A program made the position numbers and the translations under genes. From a bacterium (GTDB lineage Bacteria; Oederibacteriota; CAKKQC01), in assembly GCA_919901855.1 (NCBI GenBank), contig CAKKQC010000051.1, forward strand, positions 1 through 18,238: a stretch of 18,238 bases of DNA, written 5' to 3'. Positions within the stretch are counted from its first letter, which is position 1; every line of letters begins with the position of its first letter. Shown in pieces: positions 1 through 6,976 of the stretch. Under the pieces are notes generated by a model. It made no database searches. It was not told the DNA's origin and saw nothing but the letters and a program-made list of their open reading frames with translations.

Positions 1-2470
1 CCGTAGCCGCCGCGCCACCGATCGTGACCGCAGTGACCGCCGTGAGGTTCGTCCCATTGATCACCACCCCGGTCGTTCCGCCCGCCACCGGTCCGCACGT
101 CGTTCCCAGGCTCGTGATCGTCGGTGCCGCCGTGTACGTATATGCACCCACGCTCGTCACCGGCCCGCCGCACGTGGTCACCACCACGTCCTGCGCACCC
201 GCCGTTCCCGCCGGCGTCGTCACCGTAACCGTCGTCGCCGTGTTGCCCGTGACCGTAGCCGCCGCGCCACCGATCGTGACCGCAGTGACCGCCGTGAGGT
301 TCGTCCCGTTGATCACCACCCCGGTCGTTCCGCCCGCCACCGGTCCGCACGTAGTCCCCAGACTCGTGATCGTCGGCGCACCGGGGCAGTAGGAGTAGTT
401 CAGACTCCCGGACCAATCCCCACCAAATCCGTCGACCTTGAGGTAGTAGGTCTGCGTGCTCGCCGCCACGTAGTCGAACGTGAACTGCCACGAGCCGCCG
501 CTGTCATCGTCCGACGCCTCGAGGATAGTGCCCGCCGCATCCGAGTAAAGCCGCCCGCGGGAGTCCCCGATCCCCCCCACCGTGTCGAAGTGGTACGTCG
601 CCCCGGCGGTCATGTCGATCCGGTACCAGTCCAGCGTATCCAGAGTCGTCAACACGTGCGGCCCATGGGCTTGCGTCGACGTCGTCGGCGTCAGCACCGT
701 CCCCGTCGTCGACACATCGTCCCCGGGATCCCAAGCGTCTCCCGCCGGGGGAATCGAATAGGAATAGTTCAAACTGCCGGACCAATCCCCGTCGCACGCT
801 TCATCCCAAAACGCGACTCTCAAATAGTAGGTCTGCGTGCTCGCCGCCAGGTAGTCCAGGCTGAATTGGCTCGGGCTGACCCCGCTGTCATCGTCCCACG
901 CCACCTGAACCGTTCCCCCCGCATCCGAATACAGCCACGCCGCATCGTCTCCGCTCCCACCCTCGGTGTCGAAGTGATACAGCCGGCCGGCCGTCATGTC
1001 GATCCGGTACCAGTCCTCGCAATCCGTCGTCGTCGTGATCGTGTGCGGACCATGCGCCTGCGTCACCAGCGTCGGCGTGATGATCGTCCCTGTCGCTCCG
1101 GCATCGTCGACCGGATCCCAGGCATCCCCTGATCCGACATACGTGAACCCGCCGACCAACGTCACCGGCCCGCCGCACGTGGTAACCACCACGTCCCGCG
1201 CCCCCGCCGTGCCCGCCGGCGTCGTCACCGTCACCGTCGTCGCCGTGTTCCCCGTAACCGTCGCCGCCGCACCCCCGATCGTCACCGCCGACGCACCCGA
1301 CAGGTTCGTCCCGTTGATCACGACCCCGGTCGTCCCGCCCGCCACCGGCCCGCTCGTCGTGTCCAGCGTCGTGATCGTCGGCGCCGCCGTGTACGTGAAC
1401 GCCCCCACGCTCGTCACCGGCCCGCCGCACGTGGTCACCACCACGTCCTGCGCACCCGCCGTTCCCGCCGGCGTCGTCACCGTAACCGTCGTCGCCGTGT
1501 TGCCCGTGACCGTAGCCGCCGCGCCACCGATCGTGACCGCAGTGACCGCCGTGAGGTTCGTCCCGTTGATCACCACCCCGGTCGTTCCGCCCGCCACCGG
1601 TCCGCACGTAGTCCCCAGACTCGTGATCGTCGGCGCACCGGGGCAGTAGGAGTAGTTCAGACTCCCGGACCAATCCCCGCCAAATCCGTCGACCTTGAGG
1701 TAGTAGGTCTGCGTGCCCGCCGCCACGTAGTCGAACGTGAACTGCCACGAGCCGCCGCTGTCGTCGTCCGCCGCCACCTGGATGGTGCCCGCCGAGTCCG
1801 AGTACAGCCGCCCCCGCGAGTCCCCGGTCCCGCCCACCGTGTCGAAGTGGTACGAGGTTCCCGCCGTCATCGCGATCTGGTACCAGTCCGCCGTGTCGGT
1901 CACGTTCAGGATGTGCGGGCCGTGGGCTTGCGTCGACGCCGTCGGCGTCAGCACCGTCCCCGTCGTCGACACGTCATCACCGGGATCCCAGGCATCTCCC
2001 GCCGGGGGAATCGAGTAGTAGTAGTTCAGGCTCCCGGACCACCCTCCCACGCACGGATTCCAGTAGGCGACCTTGAGGTAGTACGTCTGCGTGCTCGCCG
2101 CCACATAGTCGAAGCTGAACTGCCCGATGCCGCCGCTGTCGTCGTCCGCCGCCACCTGCACCGTACCCGCCGCATCCGAGTACAGCCACGCCGCATCGTC
2201 CCCGGCGCCTCCCACTGTGTCGAAATGGTAGCTTCGGCCTGCGATCATGTCGATGCGATACCAGTCCGCGCAATCCGTCGTCGTCGTGATCGTGTGCGGA
2301 CCATGCGCCTGCGTCACCAGCGTCGGCGTGATGATCGTCCCTGTCGCTCCGGCATCGTCAACCGGATCCCACGTGTCGGCCGCGGCCGGGGCCGCAAGCC
2401 ACCCGCCAGCGACCAGCCAGAGCGCCATCCCAATGACGCGTCGGCTGGATGATGGGTGAATGGACGTCAT
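1..2470 (-). CDS. Secreted modular PPC-like / IPT-TIG repeat protein, C-terminus cut off by window edge
   Basis: An uninterrupted frame runs from an ATG at 2470 to the left edge (823 whole codons, no stop). Residues 1-30 look like a signal peptide: arginines at 9-10, a hydrophobic stretch at about 14-28, and a likely cut after the Ala run at 28-30. Then come two PPC-like beta domains (about 31-153 and 158-276), each opening with DAWDP or DTWDP and holding DWY, YHFDT, DDDSGG and TYYLKV motifs. Two IPT/TIG domains of about 83-84 residues follow (278-443), and the PPC-PPC-TIG-TIG block repeats from about 448. The family role is usually extracellular: adhesion, surface layer or export-linked binding. 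No catalytic domain is visible in this part, and any C-terminal anchor or sorting signal lies outside the window. An in-frame ATG at 2428 is an alternative start that keeps the hydrophobic core. Exact function is unknown. Confidence 0.85.
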   Translation of the reverse strand, partial: MTSIHPSSSRRVIGMALWLVAGGWLAAPAAADTWDPVDDAGATGTIITPTLVTQAHGPHTITTTTDCADWYRIDMIAGRSYHFDTVGGAGDDAAWLYSDAAGTVQVAADDDSGGIGQFSFDYVAASTQTYYLKVAYWNPCVGGWSGSLNYYYSIPPAGDAWDPGDDVSTTGTVLTPTASTQAHGPHILNVTDTADWYQIAMTAGTSYHFDTVGGTGDSRGRLYSDSAGTIQVAADDDSGGSWQFTFDYVAAGTQTYYLKVDGFGGDWSGSLNYSYCPGAPTITSLGTTCGPVAGGTTGVVINGTNLTAVTAVTIGGAAATVTGNTATTVTVTTPAGTAGAQDVVVTTCGGPVTSVGAFTYTAAPTITTLDTTSGPVAGGTTGVVINGTNLSGASAVTIGGAAATVTGNTATTVTVTTPAGTAGARDVVVTTCGGPVTLVGGFTYVGSGDAWDPVDDAGATGTIITPTLVTQAHGPHTITTTTDCEDWYRIDMTAGRLYHFDTEGGSGDDAAWLYSDAGGTVQVAWDDDSGVSPSQFSLDYLAASTQTYYLRVAFWDEACDGDWSGSLNYSYSIPPAGDAWDPGDDVSTTGTVLTPTTSTQAHGPHVLTTLDTLDWYRIDMTAGATYHFDTVGGIGDSRGRLYSDAAGTILEASDDDSGGSWQFTFDYVAASTQTYYLKVDGFGGDWSGSLNYSYCPGAPTITSLGTTCGPVAGGTTGVVINGTNLTAVTAVTIGGAAATVTGNTATTVTVTTPAGTAGAQDVVVTTCGGPVTSVGAYTYTAAPTITSLGTTCGPVAGGTTGVVINGTNLTAVTAVTIGGAAAT
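147..421. repeat. 275-bp direct repeat, copy 1 (pair with 1404-1678)
   Basis: Bases 147-421 are identical to 1404-1678, an offset of 1257 bp or exactly 419 codons. The copies cover a TIG domain and the end of the preceding PPC domain, and similarity with only scattered changes continues to about 510. Within this region a 252-bp (84-codon) step also brings base 1 into register with base 253. The repeat is coding and in phase. Confidence 0.9.
1404..1678. repeat. 275-bp direct repeat, copy 2 (pair with 147-421)
   Basis: Second copy of the 275-bp identical segment. A further pair, 1021-1120 and 2272-2371, differs at one base in 100 and marks the same larger PPC-PPC-TIG-TIG unit of about 1.25 kb. 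Such identity, including third codon positions, suggests recent duplication or gene conversion. Confidence 0.9.
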
Positions 2471-2480
2471 GAGTTCACTG

Positions 2481-2510
2481 ATAATAGGGGGACATGGAGA
2501 AGGATGTCAA
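2481..2510 (-). promoter_or_regulatory. Sigma70-type promoter of the PPC/TIG gene
   Basis: Read on the minus strand there is TTGACA (2510-2505), an 18-base spacer, and TATTAT (2486-2481). That is 6/6 and 5/6 matches to the sigma70 consensus in a GC-rich genome. The expected start of transcription is near 2474, only about 4 bases before the ATG at 2470. No Shine-Dalgarno fits in that space, so the mRNA may be leaderless. Confidence 0.7.
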
Positions 2511-2689
2511 CCGACAGGCGAGGCGCTGCGGACACACAGCCGGGCACATGAGCGCGATCATCTACAATTATCTTATATTCGACTCTCGGCCAGGTAGCTT
2601 CAGCGGCACAGCTTCATCTATCCGGCTGGTCCCCGACTCGATCTGGGGCGCCGAGCGCGCCCTCCTATTCGCCTTCGACGCGCCCCCCC
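2511..2689. other. Intergenic spacer between two minus-strand genes
   Basis: No gene is supported here. There is an AT-rich patch at about 2560-2590. A 6-bp-stem hairpin at 2646-2662 (GGGCGC / GCGCCC, 5-base loop) lies downstream of the radical SAM stop but has no T-run, so it is at best a weak terminator candidate. Confidence 0.5.
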
Positions 2690-4138
2690 CTACGCCTGGC
2701 GGCGCAGGATGTCCCAATAGGCGCCGCGGGCGCCACCCGCGATCGCGCGCTGGAGCGGCACGTTCTCGTTGTAGTTGTGCCCGCGCAGTTCCGCCGCGTA
2801 CGCCTCCCGCAGGTCGCTGGGCGGGAAGAACCGCTGGTCACCGGCGATCGCCTTGCGGACCAGCGCCGCGGGCCGGGGCCCCAGCGCGGGCGAGACATAG
2901 AACGTGGGCTTGAAGAGGTCCACGGGGCCTTCGTACCGCCGCAGGATTCCCGGATGCCCGCCCAGCGGTTGTTCGCGCGCCATCTGGGCGGCCAGCGGCA
3001 GACCGGGATAGAGGCGGATGCCGATTGCCGCACCGGCGCAGTCGGGTCCCGCCAGCTTCACCGCCTCCAGCCCCTCCGCGACGGTCGCCGGTGTCTCCCC
3101 GGGGCCGCCGATCATGAGGTCGACCATCGACGCGATCCCGGCGGCGCGGCACGTGGCGACCGCGGCGGCCAAGTCAGCCATCCGGTGCGGCTGTCCCAGC
3201 TCGGCGAGAACCGTGTCGCACCCCGACAGCCCGGTGAAGTTGATCCCGACGCACCCCGCCCGTCGCATCGCCTGCGCCAGCTCGGCCGGAAACGGCGTCA
3301 CCGAGAGATACGCGTACCAGCGCAGCTTCTCACCCAGCCCGCGCGCGGCGAGTGCCTCGCACACGGCGAGGGCGTGGCCCAGCGGCTGGTTGAACTCGGC
3401 GTCGCACAGGTGCAGGACGTCCACGCCGAGCGCCAGGAGCGATGCCGCCTCATTCGCCACCCGGCCGGGGGGACGGAGCCGGGAGGCGTCGCCTTTCGCG
3501 AGCCCGTCGGCGCAGAACACGCACCGGCGGGGACACCCGCGCTTGGTCTCGATCCCGATCTGGGCGCCGAGGCGCAGGTAGGCGGCGTTGTCCACGAGCT
3601 CCCGCCGGACCGGCGTCTCCGCGTACGCGGGCCAGTGCGGCGCGCTCCGCCCGTACCGCCGGCCGTCGCGCCAGACGAGTCCGGGCACTCCCGCGAGCGC
3701 GTCATAGCCCGGCCGGCCGCCCGCGGCGCGTATGACGCCAAGGAGGGCCGTAAACGCCCCCTCGCCGTCGCCCGCGATTCCGTACTCGACGCCCGTGTAG
3801 GCGATTGTGTCCTCGGGAAACAGCGAGAATCCCGCGCCGCCCAGTACGAAGGGCGCCCTCGTGTATTTGCGGAGCTCGAGCACGATGTCGAGGAGGAGCG
3901 GGACGAACCAGGTCGCGCTGGGCCAGAAGCTGTCGTCCGCGTTGCGGAACGTGAGCCCGACGATCTCGGGCTCGCGACCGGCGAGTCCCGCGCGCACGGC
4001 CCGGCGCCAGTCGTCCGCCAGCCCGAGGTCCAGGATTTCGACCGCCTCCCCGGCCGCCAGGAGGTCCGAAGCCACGTGCTCGAGGCCGACCGGGGCGATC
4101 GGCGGCTGGATGCGGTTCGTGTTGACGAGGAGTATCAC
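2690..4138 (-). CDS. Cobalamin-binding-domain radical SAM enzyme
   Basis: The protein has 482 residues if it starts at GTG 4138. The N-terminal part (about 1-150) looks like a B12-binding Rossmann fold: an ILLVNTN strand at the start, an LGGAGFSLFPE stretch, and YGIAGDGEG, which resembles the usual GEGE motif. The radical SAM cluster motif CPRRCVFC gives cysteines at about 202, 206 and 209. GGPGET further on fits the SAM-binding region. The family does radical chemistry, often methylation or ring rearrangement; the substrate here is unknown. An in-frame GTG at 4174 gives a 494-residue version. I prefer 4138 because GAAGG sits 7 bases upstream and family members begin at the ILLVN strand. It is divergent from the second radical SAM gene, and a strong inverted repeat covers its start. 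Confidence 0.85.
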   Translation of the reverse strand: MILLVNTNRIQPPIAPVGLEHVASDLLAAGEAVEILDLGLADDWRRAVRAGLAGREPEIVGLTFRNADDSFWPSATWFVPLLLDIVLELRKYTRAPFVLGGAGFSLFPEDTIAYTGVEYGIAGDGEGAFTALLGVIRAAGGRPGYDALAGVPGLVWRDGRRYGRSAPHWPAYAETPVRRELVDNAAYLRLGAQIGIETKRGCPRRCVFCADGLAKGDASRLRPPGRVANEAASLLALGVDVLHLCDAEFNQPLGHALAVCEALAARGLGEKLRWYAYLSVTPFPAELAQAMRRAGCVGINFTGLSGCDTVLAELGQPHRMADLAAAVATCRAAGIASMVDLMIGGPGETPATVAEGLEAVKLAGPDCAGAAIGIRLYPGLPLAAQMAREQPLGGHPGILRRYEGPVDLFKPTFYVSPALGPRPAALVRKAIAGDQRFFPPSDLREAYAAELRGHNYNENVPLQRAIAGGARGAYWDILRRQA

Positions 4139-4168
4139 GGCCACGCCTTCGGGGCCATGATACTCCTC
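4127..4168 (-). promoter_or_regulatory. 16-bp-arm inverted repeat over the radical SAM start; candidate translational hairpin
   Basis: Arms 4127-4142 and 4153-4168 pair over 16 positions around a 10-base loop. In the minus-strand RNA the 5' arm is GAGGAGUAUCAUGGCC. Its one non-Watson-Crick position is a G-U pair there but an A-C mismatch in the plus-strand RNA, which favours a role in the minus transcript. The Shine-Dalgarno GAAGG falls in the loop and the GTG start at 4138 falls in the 3' arm, so folding should block initiation. A DNA-level palindromic operator is the alternative reading. Confidence 0.65.
4135..4158 (-). CDS. Possible 7-codon leader ORF (MAPKAWP) overlapping the radical SAM start
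   Basis: GAGGAG, 4 bases, then ATG at 4158 opens a 7-codon frame ending in TGA at 4137-4135. The stop overlaps the GTG start of the radical SAM gene as GTGA, a common arrangement for translational coupling. An in-frame ATG four codons earlier (4170) gives MRSIMAPKAWP. The frame lies inside the hairpin, so a ribosome reading it would open the stem. It is too short to judge as coding by itself; this is inference from layout. Confidence 0.3.
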   Translation of the reverse strand: MAPKAWP

Positions 4169-4224
4169 ATCCACTCCGGGCCGTCATGATCCTCGACACC
4201 CCCGTCGCGTACTGACAGGGCCAT

Positions 4225-4237
4225 CCGGGCGGCCCGG
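4225..4237. repeat. 13-bp GC palindrome in the divergent intergenic region
   Basis: CCGGGC-G-GCCCGG is a perfect 6+1+6 inverted repeat between the two divergent radical SAM genes. It could be an operator, but palindromes of this size made only of G and C are not rare in such a genome. Confidence 0.25.
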
Positions 4238-4272
4238 AACGTCATCCCTGCCCCCCTCCGGCCGGGTCCGCT

Positions 4273-5148
4273 ATGCTGATCACGATGCCGCTCACGGGAC
4301 TCCACTTCCTGGTCACCCTCCAATGCAACCGCGAGTGCGACCACTGCTTCGTCTGGGGCGGACCGTGGCAGAAGGGCGCGATGACGCTGGAGGCGATCCG
4401 GACGTACCTCGGACAGGCCCGGGACGCCGGCGGGATTGCCGAGATCTGGTTCGAAGGTGGCGAGCCCTTCCTCTATTATCCGGTCCTCGTCGATGGCGCC
4501 AAGGCGGCCGCCTCGCTCAGGTTCCGCGTCGGCGTCGTCTCAAACGCGTACTGGGCGACGACTCAGGAAGACGCCGTCGCGTGGCTCAAGCCGCTCGCCG
4601 GGACGGTCGCCAGCCTGCTCGTGAGCTGCGATCCCATGCACTGGAGCGACGAGGCCGCCCGCCGGGCGGAGATCGCGACCACGGCGGCGAACGCGCTCGG
4701 GATCGGGCTGGGCGTCATGGCGATTCCCGACGCGAAGACGGGGCCGATCCCGGGCGTCATGCACCGGGGCCGCGCGGCGGTGAAGCTCTCCGGGCGGGCG
4801 GAGGGCGCGCCTTGGGAAACGTTCACGAAGTGCCCTTACGAGAACCTGCGCGATCCCGCCCGTCTGCACCTCGATCCCGCCGGGAACCTGCACGTCTGTC
4901 AGGGGATCGTGATCGGGAATCTCCACGCGACGCCGCTCGCCGAGATCCTCGCGGCCTGGAACCCCGAGGCCCATCCCGTGCTCGGACCCCTGCTCGCGAA
5001 TGGCCCCGCCGAGCTCGCGCGCCGGCTCAATCCCCCGTCCCGGGACCGGTTCGCCGACGCCTGCCACCTCTGCTACGAGACCCGGCTCGGCCTGCGGGCC
5101 CGGTTTCCGGACATCCTCGGACCAGACGCCATGTACGGCGCCGGCTGA
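4273..5148 (+). CDS. Radical SAM protein with SPASM-like C-terminal cysteines
   Basis: The 291-residue product carries the cluster motif CNRECDHC at 18-25 right after a short first strand, then EGGEP, the usual second radical SAM motif. Late cysteines (TKCPY, HVCQG, ACHLC) resemble a short SPASM or twitch-type domain that could bind an auxiliary iron-sulfur cluster. Enzymes of this layout often modify peptides or serve as anaerobic maturases, but nothing here identifies the substrate. The start is uncertain: ATG 4273 and ATG 4285 both lack a clear Shine-Dalgarno. It is the only convincing plus-strand gene in the window, is divergent from the cobalamin radical SAM gene, and ends 7 bases from the convergent phosphotransferase stop. 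Confidence 0.85.
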   Translation: MLITMPLTGLHFLVTLQCNRECDHCFVWGGPWQKGAMTLEAIRTYLGQARDAGGIAEIWFEGGEPFLYYPVLVDGAKAAASLRFRVGVVSNAYWATTQEDAVAWLKPLAGTVASLLVSCDPMHWSDEAARRAEIATTAANALGIGLGVMAIPDAKTGPIPGVMHRGRAAVKLSGRAEGAPWETFTKCPYENLRDPARLHLDPAGNLHVCQGIVIGNLHATPLAEILAAWNPEAHPVLGPLLANGPAELARRLNPPSRDRFADACHLCYETRLGLRARFPDILGPDAMYGAG

Positions 5149-5155
5149 GCGACCC

Positions 5156-5929
5156 TCAGCCGAAGAACATCTCCATCGTCTGGTAGTACTCGAGCTTGGC
5201 TTGGTCGAAGCCGGCCAAGCCGTACTCGGCAAAGAAGAACGGGATCAGGGCGGCGTCGCCGTTGCGGTTGAGGGTGTAAGCGGCCTGGCAGAAGTCACTG
5301 TACCGATCCGAGATGCCAGCGTACCCGAGGTCGATGAACCCGGACAGGCGCCCATCCTCGAACATGATGTTCGGCTCGCAGTAGTCGCCGTGGACGAAAA
5401 CTAGATCCTCGGGCGGCCGCGACCGGGCCAGGAAGGCGGACCATTCGGCCTGGCACTCCGCGTCGCGGGTCGCGGCGACGGCGGAGTCGTCCGCGAGCTT
5501 GTCCGCCAGCCGCCGGACGAATGGACAGCCGTCAGCGGGCAGGGCGTGGATGCAGCGGAGTTCGTGGGCCATGATCCGGACCACGTCCCGGCGCGGCATG
5601 GCGAGATGGGGGTCGCACGCGCAGAGTCCCGGGATCGCGGACGAGACGAGCCACTCCTTCGCCGTCGTCACTGCGTAGCCGAGGACCTCGGGCACCGGGA
5701 GCCGGCCCTTGAGCCAGGCCATCCGGTCCCGCTCGGCCGCGAGGCGCCGCTCGGCGACGCGGGGATCGCACTTGAGGTAGCGGTCGGGCCGGCCGGGCTC
5801 CGTGACAAGGAAGACCTCGGCGCCCGACCCCCCGATCGGCTCCTGGAACCACCGGACCCGGGGGCCCCCGATCCCGAGCTCGGGTGGTACGCCCGATGGC
5901 GTCGGGACGGGAACGATCGTGTCGGCCAT
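5156..5929 (-). CDS. APH(3')-like aminoglycoside phosphotransferase
   Basis: The 257-residue length is normal for APH(3') enzymes. Visible kinase-fold features are a nucleotide-loop region at about 32-38 (IGGSGAE), Lys53 in RYLK, the catalytic-loop motif HGDYCEPN at 180-187 (His180, Asp182, Asn187), and the metal-binding IDLG at 199-202. The tail (EYGLAG...KLEYY) matches the APH(3') C-terminal pattern well. Family members phosphorylate the 3' hydroxyl of kanamycin-type aminoglycosides; environmental relatives may act on other substrates, so resistance is not proven. It lies 33 bases after the BrnA-like gene on the same strand. There is no Shine-Dalgarno before ATG 5929, and TATTAT lies 6 bases upstream. 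No transposase or repeat suggests recent transfer. Confidence 0.85.
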   Translation of the reverse strand: MADTIVPVPTPSGVPPELGIGGPRVRWFQEPIGGSGAEVFLVTEPGRPDRYLKCDPRVAERRLAAERDRMAWLKGRLPVPEVLGYAVTTAKEWLVSSAIPGLCACDPHLAMPRRDVVRIMAHELRCIHALPADGCPFVRRLADKLADDSAVAATRDAECQAEWSAFLARSRPPEDLVFVHGDYCEPNIMFEDGRLSGFIDLGYAGISDRYSDFCQAAYTLNRNGDAALIPFFFAEYGLAGFDQAKLEYYQTMEMFFG

Positions 5930-5935
5930 CTATCG

Positions 5936-5966
5936 ATAATACCGGGGGCGGGTCTGCTCGAGTCAG
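5936..5966 (-). promoter_or_regulatory. Candidate leaderless promoter of the phosphotransferase gene
   Basis: TATTAT (5941-5936) ends 6 bases before ATG 5929, placing the expected transcription start at the A of the ATG. A weak -35, CTGACT (5966-5961), is 19 bases further up and overlaps the stop of the upstream gene. The -10 is good and the -35 poor. Confidence 0.35.
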
Positions 5967-6226
5967 CTCATCTTGAGGAGGGTCTGGTTGATCACCGTCT
6001 GGTAGCCGATCCCCCGCTTGGCGGCTTCCCGCCGTGCCCACGCCAGCACGCGCGGGTGCAACCGGATCGAGGTCGCCCGATGACGTTCCTCTTCCGGCTT
6101 CGGCGGACGGCCGCGTGGCGCCCGCGGCTTGCCCGTCGACTCCTCGATTGCTCGCCGGAACGCCTCGGTCTCAGCCGGGGTCACCCTCCGGGCCCGCTTC
6201 CAAGGAAACCCGCTTGAGCGCTTCAT
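5963..6226 (-). CDS. BrnA-like (ribbon-helix-helix / CopG-type) antitoxin, no partner toxin
   Basis: An 87-residue basic protein. The N-terminal half (about 1-48) is charged and probably disordered, with a GRPPKPEEE stretch. Residues about 50-86 read RATSIRLHPRVLAWARREA, then GYQTVINQTLLKM, which follows the BrnA pattern (a beta strand, VLAW helix, GYQTxIN). In BrnT-BrnA modules BrnA binds DNA as a dimer and neutralises the RNase BrnT, whose gene normally lies just upstream. Here the upstream space to cysE is only 69 bases and holds a promoter, and downstream is the phosphotransferase, so no toxin is present. It may be an orphan antitoxin or a plain transcriptional regulator, perhaps of itself or its neighbour. 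Confidence 0.75.
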   Translation of the reverse strand: MKRSSGFPWKRARRVTPAETEAFRRAIEESTGKPRAPRGRPPKPEEERHRATSIRLHPRVLAWARREAAKRGIGYQTVINQTLLKMS

Positions 6227-6237
6227 GTTCGATCTTT

Positions 6238-6267
6238 ATTGTAGATACAGAATAGGGCAGGCGTCAA
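6238..6267 (-). promoter_or_regulatory. Sigma70-type promoter of the BrnA-like gene
   Basis: TTGACG (6267-6262), an 18-base spacer, and TACAAT (6243-6238) each match consensus at 5/6. The spacing is the same as in the promoter at 2481-2510. The -10 ends 11 bases before ATG 6226, predicting a 5' leader of about 5 bases, too short for a Shine-Dalgarno. Confidence 0.65.
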
Positions 6268-6295
6268 AGCGCGTGGCCCCGCGAGACCAGCGGTG

Positions 6296-6946
6296 CTACT
6301 TGTTCAGCCGGCGCTCGAGCTCCTCGCGCGTGGCCTTGAGGCGGCGGTCCATCTCGTCGAGCGCGGCCTGGATCGCGTTCGCCACCGGGTCGGGCAGTTT
6401 CCCGTGCTCGAGCGGCTTGGACTCGTCGGCTTTCGGCCCCCCGGTCGCCCGGGCGGGAATCCCGACCACGACCGTGTGCGGATCGACGTCCCTGACGACC
6501 ACGGAGCCGGCGCCCACGCGCGCGCCCTCGCCCACCACGATGGGGCCGAGCACGATCGCGCCCGCGCCGATGACGGCGCCGTTCCGGATCGTCGGGTGCC
6601 GCTTGACCTTTTCCAGCGTGGTGCCGCCGAGCACGACCCCCTGGTACATGAGCACGTCGTCGCCGATCTCGGCGGTCTCGCCGATGACGACGCCGATACC
6701 GTGGTCGATGAAGAACCGCCGCCCGATGATCACGCCCGGGTGGATCTCGACGCCGGTCAGGAACCGGGCGACGTGGGAGACCAGCCGTGCCAGCAGGCGC
6801 AGCTTCCAGAGCCAGAGCCGGTGCGAGACCCGGTGGGCCCAGACCGCGTGGAGGCCGGGGTAGCAGGTCAGGACCTCGAGCACGCTCCGCGCGGCGGGGT
6901 CCTTGGCGAACACGGTCCGGATATCTTCGGTCAGCCGGGAGAACAT
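6296..6946 (-). CDS. cysE: Serine O-acetyltransferase
   Basis: The 216-residue protein is of the short CysE/EpsC type. It opens with the family pattern [20 protein letters not shown], then a helical part, then a left-handed beta-helix of hexapeptide repeats with the conserved [12 protein letters not shown] (Asp81, His82) and LGGTT. It transfers acetyl from acetyl-CoA to L-serine, giving O-acetylserine for cysteine synthesis in the cytoplasm. The C-terminal end is charged and helical ([20 protein letters not shown]). It is last in the metY operon, 30 bases after the Rrf2 stop. TAGAAT (6961-6956) lies 9 bases upstream of the ATG without a recognisable -35, so a separate weak promoter is possible. 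Confidence 0.93.
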   Translation of the reverse strand: MFSRLTEDIRTVFAKDPAARSVLEVLTCYPGLHAVWAHRVSHRLWLWKLRLLARLVSHVARFLTGVEIHPGVIIGRRFFIDHGIGVVIGETAEIGDDVLMYQGVVLGGTTLEKVKRHPTIRNGAVIGAGAIVLGPIVVGEGARVGAGSVVVRDVDPHTVVVGIPARATGGPKADESKPLEHGKLPDPVANAIQAALDEMDRRLKATREELERRLNK

Positions 6947-6955
6947 CGTCCGACT

Positions 6956-6961
6956 ATTCTA
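6956..6961 (-). promoter_or_regulatory. Possible -10 element upstream of cysE
   Basis: TAGAAT matches the -10 consensus at 5/6 and ends 9 bases before the cysE ATG, where a leaderless transcript would start. No -35 match is found 16-18 bases upstream, and operon read-through can also supply cysE. Treated as weak. Confidence 0.25.
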
Positions 6962-6976
6962 GCCCGACCCCGCAGC

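Noticed and set aside
24-2018. Plus-strand Val/Pro/Thr-rich repetitive frames in the left region
   Set aside because: They are reverse readings of the PPC/TIG repeats. The minus frame is uninterrupted over 823 codons, has a signal peptide and a consensus promoter.
1-2470. Repeats considered as a CRISPR array or satellite
   Set aside because: Repeat units are long (252 and 1257 bp), a multiple of three, and coding in one phase; there are no short repeats with unique spacers.
2646-2662. Rho-independent terminator after the cobalamin radical SAM gene
   Set aside because: The 6-bp GC stem has no following T-run on the minus strand.
4135-4170. RiPP precursor peptide for the radical SAM enzymes
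   Set aside because: At 7 to 11 codons it is shorter than typical precursors and has no leader-core pattern; a regulatory leader frame is a better reading.
2777-4189. Plus-strand open frame opposite the cobalamin radical SAM gene
   Set aside because: Shadow; the minus frame has the CxxxCxxC motif and B12-domain pattern.
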